Shown: positions 16,268-24,583 of the stretch, piece by piece
Layout: each line of letters opens with the position of its first letter
How positions within the stretch are numbered: the stretch's first letter is position 1
NCBI GenBank assembly: GCA_964634885.1
Contig: CAZWLN010000054.1
Coordinates: 1-32,098, forward strand
Length of the DNA stretch: 32,098 nucleotides
Direction of reading: 5' to 3'
DNA from: DAINRZ01 sp964634885
Lineage (GTDB): Bacteria > Bacteroidota > Ignavibacteria > Kapaibacteriales > UBA2268
The notes under the pieces: model-generated
Database searches by the model: none
The model's input: the letters and a program-made list of their open reading frames with translations, nothing else
Told to the model about the DNA's origin: nothing
Position numbers and translations under genes: made by a program

Positions 16268-17245
16268 TTACAATTCCATGATTATTTTTTCAGTTTCTTC
16301 GTGGCTTCCGGACTTCATCAGCTTAACCCTGGCTTCGGAAGCTCCGTGGAAACCGGAAGTGTACATCTTGAAGAATTTTTTTATTATCGAATAGTTCTTT
16401 TCTCTGCCCCATGTCCGTTCGAACAGTTCGGAGTGTTTCAGCAGTACTGCCAGCCTTTCTTCCTTCGAAGGTTCGGGTTTGTCCGGGTTGAACATCCATG
16501 GATTCCTATTGATGCCCCTTCCGATCATTACTCCGTCCACTCCGTAACGTTCGGTTTTTTCACACGCTTCGCTGTAACTGTGTACGTCGCCGTTGCCGAT
16601 GACCGGAATGTCCAGGCCTGAAGCGTCCCTGGCCTTCACGGCTTTTTCAATTTCATTCCAGTCGGCGGGGTAAGCATACATCATCTTCTGTGTCCGGCCG
16701 TGGATGATGAGTGCGTCAGGTTTTACTGCCAGGAGTGTGCCAATCCACTGTTCCGTATTATGTTCCCTGATGCCGGTCCTGGTTTTAACGCTGACAGGCA
16801 GTTTGGTGGATTCCTTCACTGCCAGTACTATTTCCTGTGCAAGGGCCGGATGCTTTATCAGGTCGGAACAAGCTGCCTGCCGGACGATGTTCTTGATGGG
16901 ACAGCCCATGTTTATGTCGATGCCGTCGAAGTCATAGTCGCGGCAAAGCATCTCTGTTGCTTTCCGGAAGTTCTCGGGATTGCCGCCCCAGATCTGGGCC
17001 ACGATTCGGACATTCTGCTCCTTCAGCAATTTCCTTTCACCGGGACTGACAAAGAGCCTGTGGGACACTCTGTCTTTGCCGACCGGGTGGCACAGGCCGT
17101 CGGTAGAAGTGAATTCGGCACATACCACTTTCAGTACTCCCGGTTTTGAGATGGTAAGCAATATCTGTCGGAAAACAGTGTCGGTTACGTCCTCCATCGG
17201 CGCCAGCGCTATTATAGGTTTATCAATTTCTTTCCAAAAATTCAT
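16268..17245 (-). CDS. dus: tRNA-dihydrouridine synthase
   Basis: The 325-residue FMN-dependent TIM-barrel enzyme reduces uridine to dihydrouridine in tRNA D-loops. Motifs seen: A-P-M-E-D-V-T-D (residues 15-22, FMN site), D-I-N-M-G-C-P with the catalytic Cys near 118, V-K-T-R-T-G near 152, I-H-G-R-T near 180, I-G-N-G-D-V near 215 and G-V-M-I-G-R-G near 237. The loop after the catalytic Cys (K-N-I-V-R-Q-A-A-C-S-D-L-I) departs from the common K-x-G-x-G-A pattern, so it belongs to a divergent Dus branch; the DusA/B/C class cannot be assigned by eye. The gene stands alone with AT-rich spacers on both sides. Confidence 0.92.
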   Translation of the reverse strand: MNFWKEIDKPIIALAPMEDVTDTVFRQILLTISKPGVLKVVCAEFTSTDGLCHPVGKDRVSHRLFVSPGERKLLKEQNVRIVAQIWGGNPENFRKATEMLCRDYDFDGIDINMGCPIKNIVRQAACSDLIKHPALAQEIVLAVKESTKLPVSVKTRTGIREHNTEQWIGTLLAVKPDALIIHGRTQKMMYAYPADWNEIEKAVKARDASGLDIPVIGNGDVHSYSEACEKTERYGVDGVMIGRGINRNPWMFNPDKPEPSKEERLAVLLKHSELFERTWGREKNYSIIKKFFKMYTSGFHGASEARVKLMKSGSHEETEKIIMEL

Positions 17246-17456
17246 GTCAATTTTTCAGTATTATCAAATTTCTTAATTTAAATATATTCTGTTATTTAAG
17301 TCGTATTGACACCCCGATCCGTTGAAAAGCGCAGGAAGCGCGGCTCCCTGCCTTTAACGCCGGTACATGCCCGTGGATGTAATAGTGAATAGCAGTACTG
17401 GAACCAGTCCTTTCAAAGATTACGTCTTGTAATGGCGTTAACCGACCGAAGCGTGT

Positions 17457-20363
17457 TTACCTTACGATAATGAACTGAGAGGTAAACGGTTTTCCGTTAA
17501 TGACAGCCTGCAACAGGTATGTTCCCGGAGCGAGGCTCCTGGTGTCGAGAGTGATTCTGCCGGATTGCTGTTCGGCGCTAGTGTTGTATTCTGCCACAAG
17601 ATTGCCAAGCAAGGTGTAAACCCTGACAGCGCCGGTTAACAATCCCTGTGAACCAAGGTCCAGAACCAGTTCGGCGTCGGCAGGCAGTGGTGACAGGCCG
17701 GCTGTACCATTGCTTTGCTGCTCATCCGTAACACCGAGCGAGTAAAATTTCATGGCGTCTTTCAAACGATTCACGTCCGACTCACTGCAGACCATCACAG
17801 TAAATTTCCTGGTTTCACCGGGGGCCATTGTTCCGGGGAATTTCATGCCGATTACTTCGGCAATATCCGTTACTAGTGTCTCGCTCAGTTGGTCTTTCGT
17901 ACCTTTGTTAAGCCAGTTAATGAGATTGCCTTCGTCAAAATTGCCGCTGGGCGATTTGAAACTTGCCGCCTGCGGCTGGCTGTTCTGTTCGTCAGTGTAT
18001 GCCATGACGCCAATTGCAGGGTAGCCGCTTTCTTTGTACTCGATGAGATGGGCCACGGCCCTGTCTGTGTATTGTGAAGGTATGGCTTCGGTGAAAAGCC
18101 TGATTTTATTATCGTTGTATGCATCGTTAACATCCCAGTCGAAATAGTATCCTATGGACGGATTCATCACGTTGGATGATGAGTAATTCCTGGCGGTAAC
18201 TTCAATCTTAATAACCGGGTCATAGCTTTCTTCGTTGAAGATTACTTTCTGAGTAAGCTCGAGACGGACAGACTTCATTGTTTCATCGTTAATAATGCCG
18301 GTTTTCCTGTCGGTACCGTTGAAAGGCTTGTAGGGGTCGAAATCTTCTTCCATCGAGAGGGCCAGCCCGTTGGAATTGACAGAGGCCATGATGCCGCCCT
18401 GGAACAATTGGTTTTCCCTGTTCTCGAAGAGGTATCCGACACCATGGCGGTTCCCGGTCGATTCGGGGCTGAAGCCGAAGGTGCCGCGGTCGCACATGGA
18501 AAATTTTACCCTGTGGTTGGCAAATGTTGTTACGTCGTTGTTAATGACGGTCGAAAAAAGGAAAAAGTCGTTGTAAACCCTGTTGTCATTGTCGTAAGTG
18601 CCGGAAATGTCAACCCTGAAATACTTCCTGAGAATGTCAGTTTCAGTTACTACAAATGAAAATTGGCCGATTGAGAATTCTTCTCCCTGTAACGCGGCGG
18701 CAACCGAGGATGTGTCGTCTGTAATTTCGAGAATGTTATTCCTGGTGTCGATGACCGAAAGCCTGAACTTCAGGTCGTAAACCGGGCCGAGCCAGTTCTT
18801 GGCCTTAATATCGACAATTACTGTGTCGTCGATTGCGAATCTTTCTATTGCTTTGCCCTGGGTATTTCTGAAAACAATTGCCAGGGGGCTGATCGAAGGG
18901 ATGGACAGCGGCTCAATGGAAACCGCCTTCAAAAAATTGACCCTTCTCGGTACCCATCTCTGCCAGGATTGATTGCCATCCACAGCAGAAATATCGTCGG
19001 CGCTCTGGCGCGTAAACTCCAGTGCCTGCATTGCGGTGAGTTCGGGATGCTGGGCCCTGACGATGCCGACGACTCCGGCAACAACAGGGGCGGCGTAAGA
19101 CGTCCCATTTGACAGGAAAGTATATCCTCCGTTGTTGCTGGTCGAATAATTGCCTGTACCGGGAGCCATAATGTCGATGCCGTCGCCCATTACGGAATTG
19201 ACGGTAACCTGGTCTGACTGGTTTACTTCGCCGACTGCCAGGACACCATTGTAGAGGGTGGGGTAGAAGCGTTCATACTGCGACTCTTTTTTGTTACCGG
19301 CTGCCACGATGATGGCAACGTCTTTTTCAACGGCGAAGTCGATGATTGACTGTTCAATGGCCGAAGCTTCCTTGAACTGGTAACCCCAACTGCAGTTCAT
19401 TACCTTGTAGTTGTTCACGGCAGCGTACACAATCGATTCATAGCCCCAGGCAACATAGCCCTCGTCGTCGCCGGCCCTTACGGGGAATATGGTACAGCGG
19501 TTGCCGACACCGGTAATCCCGATGCTGTTGTTGGAGGTAGCGCCGATCAGGCCAGCAACATTGGTGCCGTGTGTGTCTGAGCAATAAGTTTTGTCATAGC
19601 TGCCATTGGACTTGTAATTGAAATTGTATCCTAAATAGTCGTCGGTGTAGCCGTTCCCGTCGTCATCGACGCCATTGCCGGCAATCTCGTCGCTATTCGG
19701 TGCAATGGAACCTTTCAGGTCTTCGTGGTCCTGGTCGATGCCGTTGTCGCTTACGAGAATGGTCATCGAGGGCAGGCCCTCGGAACCGGGATAATTGTTT
19801 TGCCAGGCCTGGTATGCTTTAATAGTCTTCAGTTGGAACTGGCTCTCGATGAAGGGATCGTTGGGAAGAGCCTGTATCCTGTAAAAATAGGCCGGTTCAG
19901 CCGTCTCTATTGAGGGTTCTGTTTCCGTCAATATCCTGCAAAATTTTTCGGGTGCAACGGAGCCGTCGTATTCCAGGCTGAAAGTGCGGAGCAGCGGCTC
20001 TTCTACGGCCATGAGCCTTGCGGCTGCCTGTGTATTATTAATATAGCGGCCCGATTTGTCGGCGCTGCTGTTGTAGGTCAGGCTGTAAGCAGGATTGAGA
20101 ATAGGTGTCATCCTGTTAACGATTTTGTTTTTCAGAAGCAGCCTTGCATCTTCATTGACAGTCCGGAAAGCGTTGCCGGCCAGGTTCAGGGAACTTACGG
20201 CCCAGGGCTTAAAACGGACATATATTCTGTTGGGTTGAACCCTTACATAGCGGTCTGATTTTGTTTGGGATTCCGTCGGGGTATTCTCGCCGGAATGGAG
20301 TACCGTGCCGAAACTCAGGCACATACACAGCATTATTAATTGTACAGTAACAATTCGTTTCAT
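17457..20363 (-). CDS. Secreted subtilisin-like serine protease with T9SS sorting domain
   Basis: Translation from M-K-R-I-V-T-V-Q gives 968 residues; the frame runs 29 codons further upstream, but this Met begins a good signal peptide (to about residue 22). A propeptide-like region follows (about 40-165). The S8 domain has Asp206 (V-S-D-N-G-I-D), His265 (D-T-H-G-T-N-V-A-G), Asn357 (A-A-G-N) and Ser422 (N-G-T-S-Y-A-A-P), all in canonical contexts. An Asp-rich insert (G-N-G-V-D-D-D-G-N-G, about 230) may bind calcium. The later part (about 490-890) is beta-rich. Residues about 895-968 form a T9SS sorting domain (L-A-P-G-T-Y-L-L, end F-I-I-V-R). Predicted role: extracellular or surface protein degradation. 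The start region is divergent from dnaX across 145 AT-rich bases. Confidence 0.95.
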   Translation of the reverse strand: MKRIVTVQLIMLCMCLSFGTVLHSGENTPTESQTKSDRYVRVQPNRIYVRFKPWAVSSLNLAGNAFRTVNEDARLLLKNKIVNRMTPILNPAYSLTYNSSADKSGRYINNTQAAARLMAVEEPLLRTFSLEYDGSVAPEKFCRILTETEPSIETAEPAYFYRIQALPNDPFIESQFQLKTIKAYQAWQNNYPGSEGLPSMTILVSDNGIDQDHEDLKGSIAPNSDEIAGNGVDDDGNGYTDDYLGYNFNYKSNGSYDKTYCSDTHGTNVAGLIGATSNNSIGITGVGNRCTIFPVRAGDDEGYVAWGYESIVYAAVNNYKVMNCSWGYQFKEASAIEQSIIDFAVEKDVAIIVAAGNKKESQYERFYPTLYNGVLAVGEVNQSDQVTVNSVMGDGIDIMAPGTGNYSTSNNGGYTFLSNGTSYAAPVVAGVVGIVRAQHPELTAMQALEFTRQSADDISAVDGNQSWQRWVPRRVNFLKAVSIEPLSIPSISPLAIVFRNTQGKAIERFAIDDTVIVDIKAKNWLGPVYDLKFRLSVIDTRNNILEITDDTSSVAAALQGEEFSIGQFSFVVTETDILRKYFRVDISGTYDNDNRVYNDFFLFSTVINNDVTTFANHRVKFSMCDRGTFGFSPESTGNRHGVGYLFENRENQLFQGGIMASVNSNGLALSMEEDFDPYKPFNGTDRKTGIINDETMKSVRLELTQKVIFNEESYDPVIKIEVTARNYSSSNVMNPSIGYYFDWDVNDAYNDNKIRLFTEAIPSQYTDRAVAHLIEYKESGYPAIGVMAYTDEQNSQPQAASFKSPSGNFDEGNLINWLNKGTKDQLSETLVTDIAEVIGMKFPGTMAPGETRKFTVMVCSESDVNRLKDAMKFYSLGVTDEQQSNGTAGLSPLPADAELVLDLGSQGLLTGAVRVYTLLGNLVAEYNTSAEQQSGRITLDTRSLAPGTYLLQAVINGKPFTSQFIIVR

Positions 20364-20508
20364 ATTCTTCACCCAGATTAATAAATCTTTTTTTATTTGA
20401 CGATTAACTAATATAATAAATTTAAGGAAAGAATAATTTTCCACAAGCATGAATATTTAATCCCAATTTATTATATTATTCTTTTTTTCTGGGATTATTT
20501 GGATAAAA

Positions 20509-21669
20509 ATGAATAAAGAACAAAATAAAGACTATATCGTAACGGCGAGGAAATGGCGCCCGATGAGATTTGAAGAGGTAGTGGGGCAGGAGCACATTAC
20601 CCGTACCCTGATGAACGCAATCAAAGCCGGCAGGGTACACCACTCTTACCTGTTCAGCGGCCCCCGCGGTGTTGGAAAAACGACGACGGCGAGGATACTG
20701 GCACGTGCGTTGAATTGCACTTCCCCGGTCAACTATGAGCCTTGCAACAATTGCGAGTCCTGCCTGTCTGTAATCGACGGCCGTTCGCTCGACATCATCG
20801 AGATCGACGGCGCTTCGAACAACAGTGTTGACGACATCAGGAAACTGCGTGAGAACGCCAAATACCCCCCGACCTCAGGCAAGTATAAGATGTACATCAT
20901 CGACGAAGTACACATGCTCTCCACTTCCGCTTTTAACGCCCTGCTGAAGACACTTGAAGAACCGCCGCCACACCTGCTTTTCGTGTTCGCCACCACAGAG
21001 ATCCACAAGGTGCCTGCAACCATTCTCAGCAGGTGCCAGCGCTTCGAATTCCGCAGGATGGAGATCGACACTACTGTCCGGCAGCTGCGCTATATTGCAC
21101 AGAACGAATCGATTACCCTCGACGAGGACTCCTATCTTTCTATCGCTAAAAAAGCAGACGGCTCGATGAGGGACGCACAGAGCATTTTTGACCAGGTTGT
21201 GGCTTTCTGCGGAACCAGTATTACCTATTCCGAGATGGCCAATGCACTCCATCTCGTTGACCAGGAGTTCTTTTTCCGAATTACAAAAGCGATTAAGGAG
21301 CATAACTTTTCCGAAATGTTTGCCATTGCTAAAGATGTGCTTACCAAAGGCTATGATTTCCACCAGACTCTTACGGGGTTGCTCGAGCACCTCAGGAATA
21401 TCCTGACAATCAGGGTGACCGGCAAAACCGAGTTGCTTGAAGGCTTCTCCACATACAGCCGGCAGTATCTCGAAGACGCCAATGACTTCGACACGCCTGA
21501 CCTCATCAGGTATATGACTCTAATCGCCGGTTCGGAACAGCCAATGAAATCGTCGCCACAGCCAAGAGTCAGGTTCGAACTGATATTGTCCCAACTCGCC
21601 GGTATGGGCAAGACGAACGAGTTGACGGGCCTCGTCGATGAACTCAGGGAATTAAAAAAAAAACTTTAA
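20509..21669 (+). CDS. dnaX: DNA polymerase III subunit gamma/tau, zero-frame (gamma-like) product
   Basis: The 386-residue zero-frame product covers the clamp-loader ATPase domains I-III. Motifs: Walker A G-P-R-G-V-G-K-T-T-T (Lys57), zinc cysteines Cys70, Cys79, Cys82 and Cys85, Walker B Y-I-I-D-E-V-H (Asp132, Glu133), sensor 1 in T-T-E-I-H-K-V-P-A-T-I, and the S-R-C-Q-R-F arginine finger. It loads the sliding clamp in the replisome. The frame ends with three Lys codons, Leu and TAA inside an A10 run. The -1 frame continues openly into a tau-like tail, so the 386-residue protein matches a gamma form. The ATG follows an AT-rich leader with no strong ribosome site. Confidence 0.95.
   Translation: MNKEQNKDYIVTARKWRPMRFEEVVGQEHITRTLMNAIKAGRVHHSYLFSGPRGVGKTTTARILARALNCTSPVNYEPCNNCESCLSVIDGRSLDIIEIDGASNNSVDDIRKLRENAKYPPTSGKYKMYIIDEVHMLSTSAFNALLKTLEEPPPHLLFVFATTEIHKVPATILSRCQRFEFRRMEIDTTVRQLRYIAQNESITLDEDSYLSIAKKADGSMRDAQSIFDQVVAFCGTSITYSEMANALHLVDQEFFFRITKAIKEHNFSEMFAIAKDVLTKGYDFHQTLTGLLEHLRNILTIRVTGKTELLEGFSTYSRQYLEDANDFDTPDLIRYMTLIAGSEQPMKSSPQPRVRFELILSQLAGMGKTNELTGLVDELRELKKKL
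21646..21669 (+). promoter_or_regulatory. Candidate programmed frameshift or transcriptional slippage site in dnaX
   Basis: An AGGGA (21646-21650, Shine-Dalgarno-like) is followed by TT and ten consecutive A residues (21654-21663), then CTTTAA, where TAA stops the zero frame. A -1 shift in the A run joins the zero frame to an open frame running to 22253. The palindrome TCCGCCGGCGGA lies about 26 bases downstream and could form a small stem. E. coli dnaX uses A-AAA-AAG with an upstream Shine-Dalgarno-like element; Thermus thermophilus dnaX uses slippage on an A9 run. Confidence 0.8.
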
Positions 21670-22253
21670 TTAAGCTGAATAAACAAGCTCCGCCGGCGGA
21701 AAGTACAAAACCTGACGGCAATTCCGGTGCAACTACAAGGGAAGCTGCGGCAGAAAGCCCCGAAGAAAAACCTCCTGCCAGGAAAATGCCGAAAAGCAGC
21801 GATGAATTGATTGACGCTGAAACACTGAGGCAGCATTTACCGGAATTCCTTGTTACAGGCGGAGTAGCTGAGAACGGCCTCCTCCTGCTCAGACACGAAG
21901 ACGTTTATTACGGTATCTTCAACGGTGAAATCATTGTCTATACCCCACAGGAATTCATTTATGAAAACCTCGCCGGCCAGCGTGAAAAACTGATAAACCT
22001 TTTGAAAGAATTCTTCGGCGGCAGGGTGCAAGTAAAAATTCTTACCGGAGAAGAGAATTACTCCGAAGGTTTTTGCAGGATTAATGTCCCTGATAGTGAG
22101 GGATTTGGGAAATTAAACAAGGAAAATGGACTCCGTTCGTCAATTGGAATTGTTTCTGAGAAGGTTGACATCAAAGACAGAAGTCTGATTGAACAGAAGA
22201 TCATCAGTCTTTTCGGAGCAGAAGACATTACAAACAGGTTGAACGGAGATTGA
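21663..22253 (+). CDS. dnaX: DnaX tau-specific C-terminal part (-1 frame)
   Basis: The -1 frame is open from the A10 run to TGA 22251-22253 and encodes 196 residues. It begins with a Pro/Ala/Glu/Lys-rich linker of about 40 residues (for example Q-A-P-P-A-E-S-T-K-P and S-P-E-E-K-P-P-A), typical of tau. A folded domain follows, ending with D-R-S-L-I-E-Q-K-I-I-S-L-F-G-A-E, which resembles the tail of other tau proteins. Joined to the zero-frame product this gives about 581 residues, a normal tau length; tau contacts polymerase alpha and helicase. An independent start at ATG 21786 (155 codons) is possible but lacks the linker and a good ribosome site. A homopolymer sequencing error producing a false frameshift is the main alternative. 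Confidence 0.85.
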   Translation, partial: TLIKLNKQAPPAESTKPDGNSGATTREAAAESPEEKPPARKMPKSSDELIDAETLRQHLPEFLVTGGVAENGLLLLRHEDVYYGIFNGEIIVYTPQEFIYENLAGQREKLINLLKEFFGGRVQVKILTGEENYSEGFCRINVPDSEGFGKLNKENGLRSSIGIVSEKVDIKDRSLIEQKIISLFGAEDITNRLNGD

Positions 22254-22260
22254 AGATGAA

Positions 22261-22265
22261 GGAGG
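22261..22265 (+). promoter_or_regulatory. Strong Shine-Dalgarno before the TTG start of bcp
   Basis: GGAGG sits 7 bases before TTG 22273. There is no ATG in the correct frame nearby, and the conserved Bcp N-terminus begins right after this TTG. Confidence 0.8.
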
Positions 22266-22272
22266 AACACAG

Positions 22273-22743
22273 TTGAAACCAACAGCCGGAAGTAAAGCAC
22301 CGGAAATCGAATCGGCCGAAGGGCCCGGGTTGCCGTTGCTTAAAGGTAAGTGGGTTGTCCTCTATTTCTATCCGAAAGATGATACATCGGGCTGTACAAA
22401 AGAAGCCTGTTCTTTCAGGGACAACATGGAAAGAGTCGGTTCTGCCGGAGCAGTAGTGGTTGGAGTCAGCCCCGACAGCGCACAGTCTCACGAGAAATTC
22501 AAAGCAAAGCACAGCCTTAATTTCAGCCTGGTAAGCGATGCGGACAAAGCCATCTGCATGGCTTACGGTGTATGGACTGAGAAAAGCATGTACGGCAGGA
22601 AATATATGGGAGTGGAAAGAACTACATTCATCATCGACCCTGAGGGAATCGTCAGGCATGTCTTTTCCAAAGTCAGGGTTGAAGGCCATGTGGACGAAGT
22701 GATCTCAACTTTGGCAGCTCTGCAGGGTGCACCACTGCAATGA
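22273..22743 (+). CDS. bcp: Thioredoxin-dependent peroxiredoxin (Bcp/PrxQ)
   Basis: The 156-residue thioredoxin-fold peroxidase has Y-F-Y-P-K-D-D-T-S-G-C-T-K-E-A-C with peroxidatic Cys41 and resolving Cys46, the spacing of Bcp/PrxQ enzymes that form an intramolecular disulfide. Later motifs are V-V-G-V-S-P-D-S and E-R-T-T-F-I-I-D-P-E-G. It reduces hydrogen peroxide and organic hydroperoxides using thioredoxin. It starts at TTG with a strong GGAGG. It begins 20 bases after the dnaX stop, and its TGA overlaps the ATG of the TatD-fusion gene (ATGA), so the three are probably co-transcribed and the last two translationally coupled. Confidence 0.95.
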   Translation: MKPTAGSKAPEIESAEGPGLPLLKGKWVVLYFYPKDDTSGCTKEACSFRDNMERVGSAGAVVVGVSPDSAQSHEKFKAKHSLNFSLVSDADKAICMAYGVWTEKSMYGRKYMGVERTTFIIDPEGIVRHVFSKVRVEGHVDEVISTLAALQGAPLQ

Positions 22744-24164
22744 TCGACACACACGCACATATCGACACTGAGCCGTTCGACACCGACAGGGAGGAGATGC
22801 TGGCCCGCGCTTTCGACGAGGGAGTCGAATATGTCATTATTCCTGCCATCGAAGAAAAATCCTGGGAAAAGCAGTACCAGGTGTCTGAGTCTGACAGCCG
22901 CCTCTGGTGTGCCATAGGTGTCCATCCACACAACTCGGCAGAAGTGAACGAGGAAACATACACGAAGATGGAACACTACATTAAGCACGGTAAGACAATT
23001 GCTGTAGGCGAGACCGGGCTTGACTATTACTATGACTTTTCTCCTAAGGAAACCCAGCAGAGAGTCTTCCGCAGGCACCTGCAACTGGCAAAGAAAGCCG
23101 GTTTACCTGTGATTGTTCACAACCGGGAGTCCGACGAAGACCTGATTGACATCATCAGGGAAGAACAGGACGGCTCTTTGAGAGGTGTACTCCACTGTTT
23201 CTCAGGAACGGAACGGACGCTTCAGGAAGCCCTCGATCTCGGCTTCCATGTTTCTTTCACCGGTAACATCACTTTCAGGAAAACCACCATGGAAGACATC
23301 GTGAAGAACACGCCGATGGGCAGGATGATGATCGAGACCGATTCGCCGTACATGGCGCCCCATCCTTTCAGGGGCAAAAGGAATGAGCCTTCGAAAGTAA
23401 GGTTGATTGCGGAAAAAATTTCAGAATATAAATCATTAAGTATTCAAGAGGTAATATCAATGACAACGAAAACAGCCAAACAATTGTTTAATTTGCCTGT
23501 TTTGTTAATAGCTTTTTTCATGGCATCTGCATTACTTAACGCTCAAAGCAACGTTGAAGAAGAATATTTTGATGAATCGGAAGAAGATACTGTTTTAGTC
23601 AATCCATACCCGAAAGTTTTGGGCATTGCTCCTTTCCTGGGCTCGAACACTATTGTTGAAAGACAGGAACTGCCGGGCGGTGTCTCAGCGTCCGTAACCA
23701 TGCCCGGTGTGTTTAGCTGGGGATTCGGCATAATGGCCAGCCCCCTCGATTTTCTTACTCTCCAGCTTTCATACATGGGGTCGAAAAGTACCCGCCTTTC
23801 AGACGAATATGAAGGTATCCTGCCGGATTACCACAATCTGGTGCAGATAATAACGCACTGGACACCCAATCCCTATAACCGTGTTAATGTTTTTGGTTCA
23901 TTGGGCACGACGATGTTTTTCATCAAGTCTAACGGCCACAATAGCAATTCGATGGGCATTTGCGGCGGTGTAGGCTTTAATGTTAATGTCAATACCAGCG
24001 CCGGTTTGATTGCGTTGATAGGTGAGTGGAACCTGAATTTCTCACTTAAAAACTATGTAACTACATATATAAACACTACTACAAAAGAGTATGTATATGT
24101 CAACACTTCGTCCTTTTTCTCGATTGTCAGGGTCGGGCTGGGGTTCTATCCCAAGCTGTTCTGA
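22740..24164 (+). CDS. TatD-family metal-dependent nuclease fused to a beta-barrel-like outer membrane domain
   Basis: Residues 1-252 are a complete TatD hydrolase: His5 and His7 (D-T-H-A-H-I-D), Glu91 (V-G-E-T-G-L-D), His127 (V-I-V-H-N-R-E), His152 (L-H-C-F-S-G) and Asp201 (E-T-D-S-P-Y), with the usual end T-T-K-T-A-K-Q-L-F-N-L. Instead of stopping there, the frame runs on through a hydrophobic stretch (L-P-V-L-L-I-A-F-F-M-A-S-A-L-L-N-A-Q-S) that looks like a signal peptide. About 205 residues of amphipathic beta-strand pattern rich in Gly, Tyr and Asn follow, ending F-Y-P-K-L-F, a typical C-terminal aromatic of outer membrane barrels. Met241 (ATG 23460) with AGAGGT upstream could start the barrel separately. 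The 3' end overlaps the convergent TfoX-domain gene by 19 bases. Confidence 0.9.
   Translation: MIDTHAHIDTEPFDTDREEMLARAFDEGVEYVIIPAIEEKSWEKQYQVSESDSRLWCAIGVHPHNSAEVNEETYTKMEHYIKHGKTIAVGETGLDYYYDFSPKETQQRVFRRHLQLAKKAGLPVIVHNRESDEDLIDIIREEQDGSLRGVLHCFSGTERTLQEALDLGFHVSFTGNITFRKTTMEDIVKNTPMGRMMIETDSPYMAPHPFRGKRNEPSKVRLIAEKISEYKSLSIQEVISMTTKTAKQLFNLPVLLIAFFMASALLNAQSNVEEEYFDESEEDTVLVNPYPKVLGIAPFLGSNTIVERQELPGGVSASVTMPGVFSWGFGIMASPLDFLTLQLSYMGSKSTRLSDEYEGILPDYHNLVQIITHWTPNPYNRVNVFGSLGTTMFFIKSNGHNSNSMGICGGVGFNVNVNTSAGLIALIGEWNLNFSLKNYVTTYINTTTKEYVYVNTSSFFSIVRVGLGFYPKLF
23460..24164 (+). CDS. Possible internally started outer membrane beta-barrel protein
   Basis: In the same frame as the TatD fusion, ATG 23460 is preceded by AGAGGT with a 7-base spacer. 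The resulting 234-residue protein would begin M-T-T-K-T-A-K-Q-L-F-N-L-P, then a hydrophobic core and A-L-L-N-A-Q-S, which reads as a normal signal peptide with n-, h- and c-regions. A short acidic tether (about residues 32-45) and a barrel-like domain with a terminal Phe follow. The first 12 residues would be the C-terminal helix of TatD and the n-region of the signal peptide at once. This may be the form that actually reaches the outer membrane. Confidence 0.45.
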   Translation: MTTKTAKQLFNLPVLLIAFFMASALLNAQSNVEEEYFDESEEDTVLVNPYPKVLGIAPFLGSNTIVERQELPGGVSASVTMPGVFSWGFGIMASPLDFLTLQLSYMGSKSTRLSDEYEGILPDYHNLVQIITHWTPNPYNRVNVFGSLGTTMFFIKSNGHNSNSMGICGGVGFNVNVNTSAGLIALIGEWNLNFSLKNYVTTYINTTTKEYVYVNTSSFFSIVRVGLGFYPKLF

Positions 24165-24409
24165 TTGTGCCTGAAGAAGAGAAGGAGTTCGTCTTTCCTG
24201 TACCTGTCCAGGTTGTGCCACCTGATGTTTTGTATTCCGCCTTCGAGGGCATAAAGCGTATTGATACACGTTGTGGGGTCCACTGCCTGCAGCAGGAGGA
24301 AAGCTTTTTCGGCTCCGGTAAGCTGCAACTCTTCCGCTGAGGAGATATTTACTCCCCTGAGCCTGTCTGCAAGTACTTTGCCGATGTTCGGCAGTTCTGT
24401 CAATTCCAT
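24146..24409 (-). CDS. Stand-alone TfoX C-terminal-domain protein
   Basis: The 87-residue protein matches the TfoX C-terminal domain, a helix-hairpin-helix-like module: L-P-N-I-G-K-V-L-A-D-R-L-R at 6-18, the middle G-A-E-K-A-F-L-L-L near 32, and Y-A-L-E-G-G-I-Q-N-I-R-W-H-N-L at 53-67. In TfoX/Sxy this domain accompanies an N-terminal domain linked to competence regulation; single-domain versions are common and of unclear role. AGGA about 8 bases before the ATG supports the start. It converges on the TatD-fusion gene with a 19-base 3' overlap and is divergent from the GlgE-like gene. Confidence 0.88.
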   Translation of the reverse strand: MELTELPNIGKVLADRLRGVNISSAEELQLTGAEKAFLLLQAVDPTTCINTLYALEGGIQNIRWHNLDRYRKDELLLFFRHNQNSLG

Positions 24410-24583
24410 ATATTAATCCTGAATAACTTATTATACAATTCAAAAAATCATACTGCACAGTCATGGTTTCAGGGCCACAGCCGCTGTCCGGGACCTGCGA
24501 TTTCTGTTTTACATTAACATAATTGCAATATAATCATTGCCATTATAAAAAATTTATTTATTTTTAATTTTTATTGTTCATTA

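Noticed and set aside
21786..22253. Independent 155-codon gene after dnaX
   Set aside because: The frame is open upstream to the A10 run with a tau-like linker, and the downstream domain resembles tau C-termini, so a frame-shifted dnaX product explains it better.
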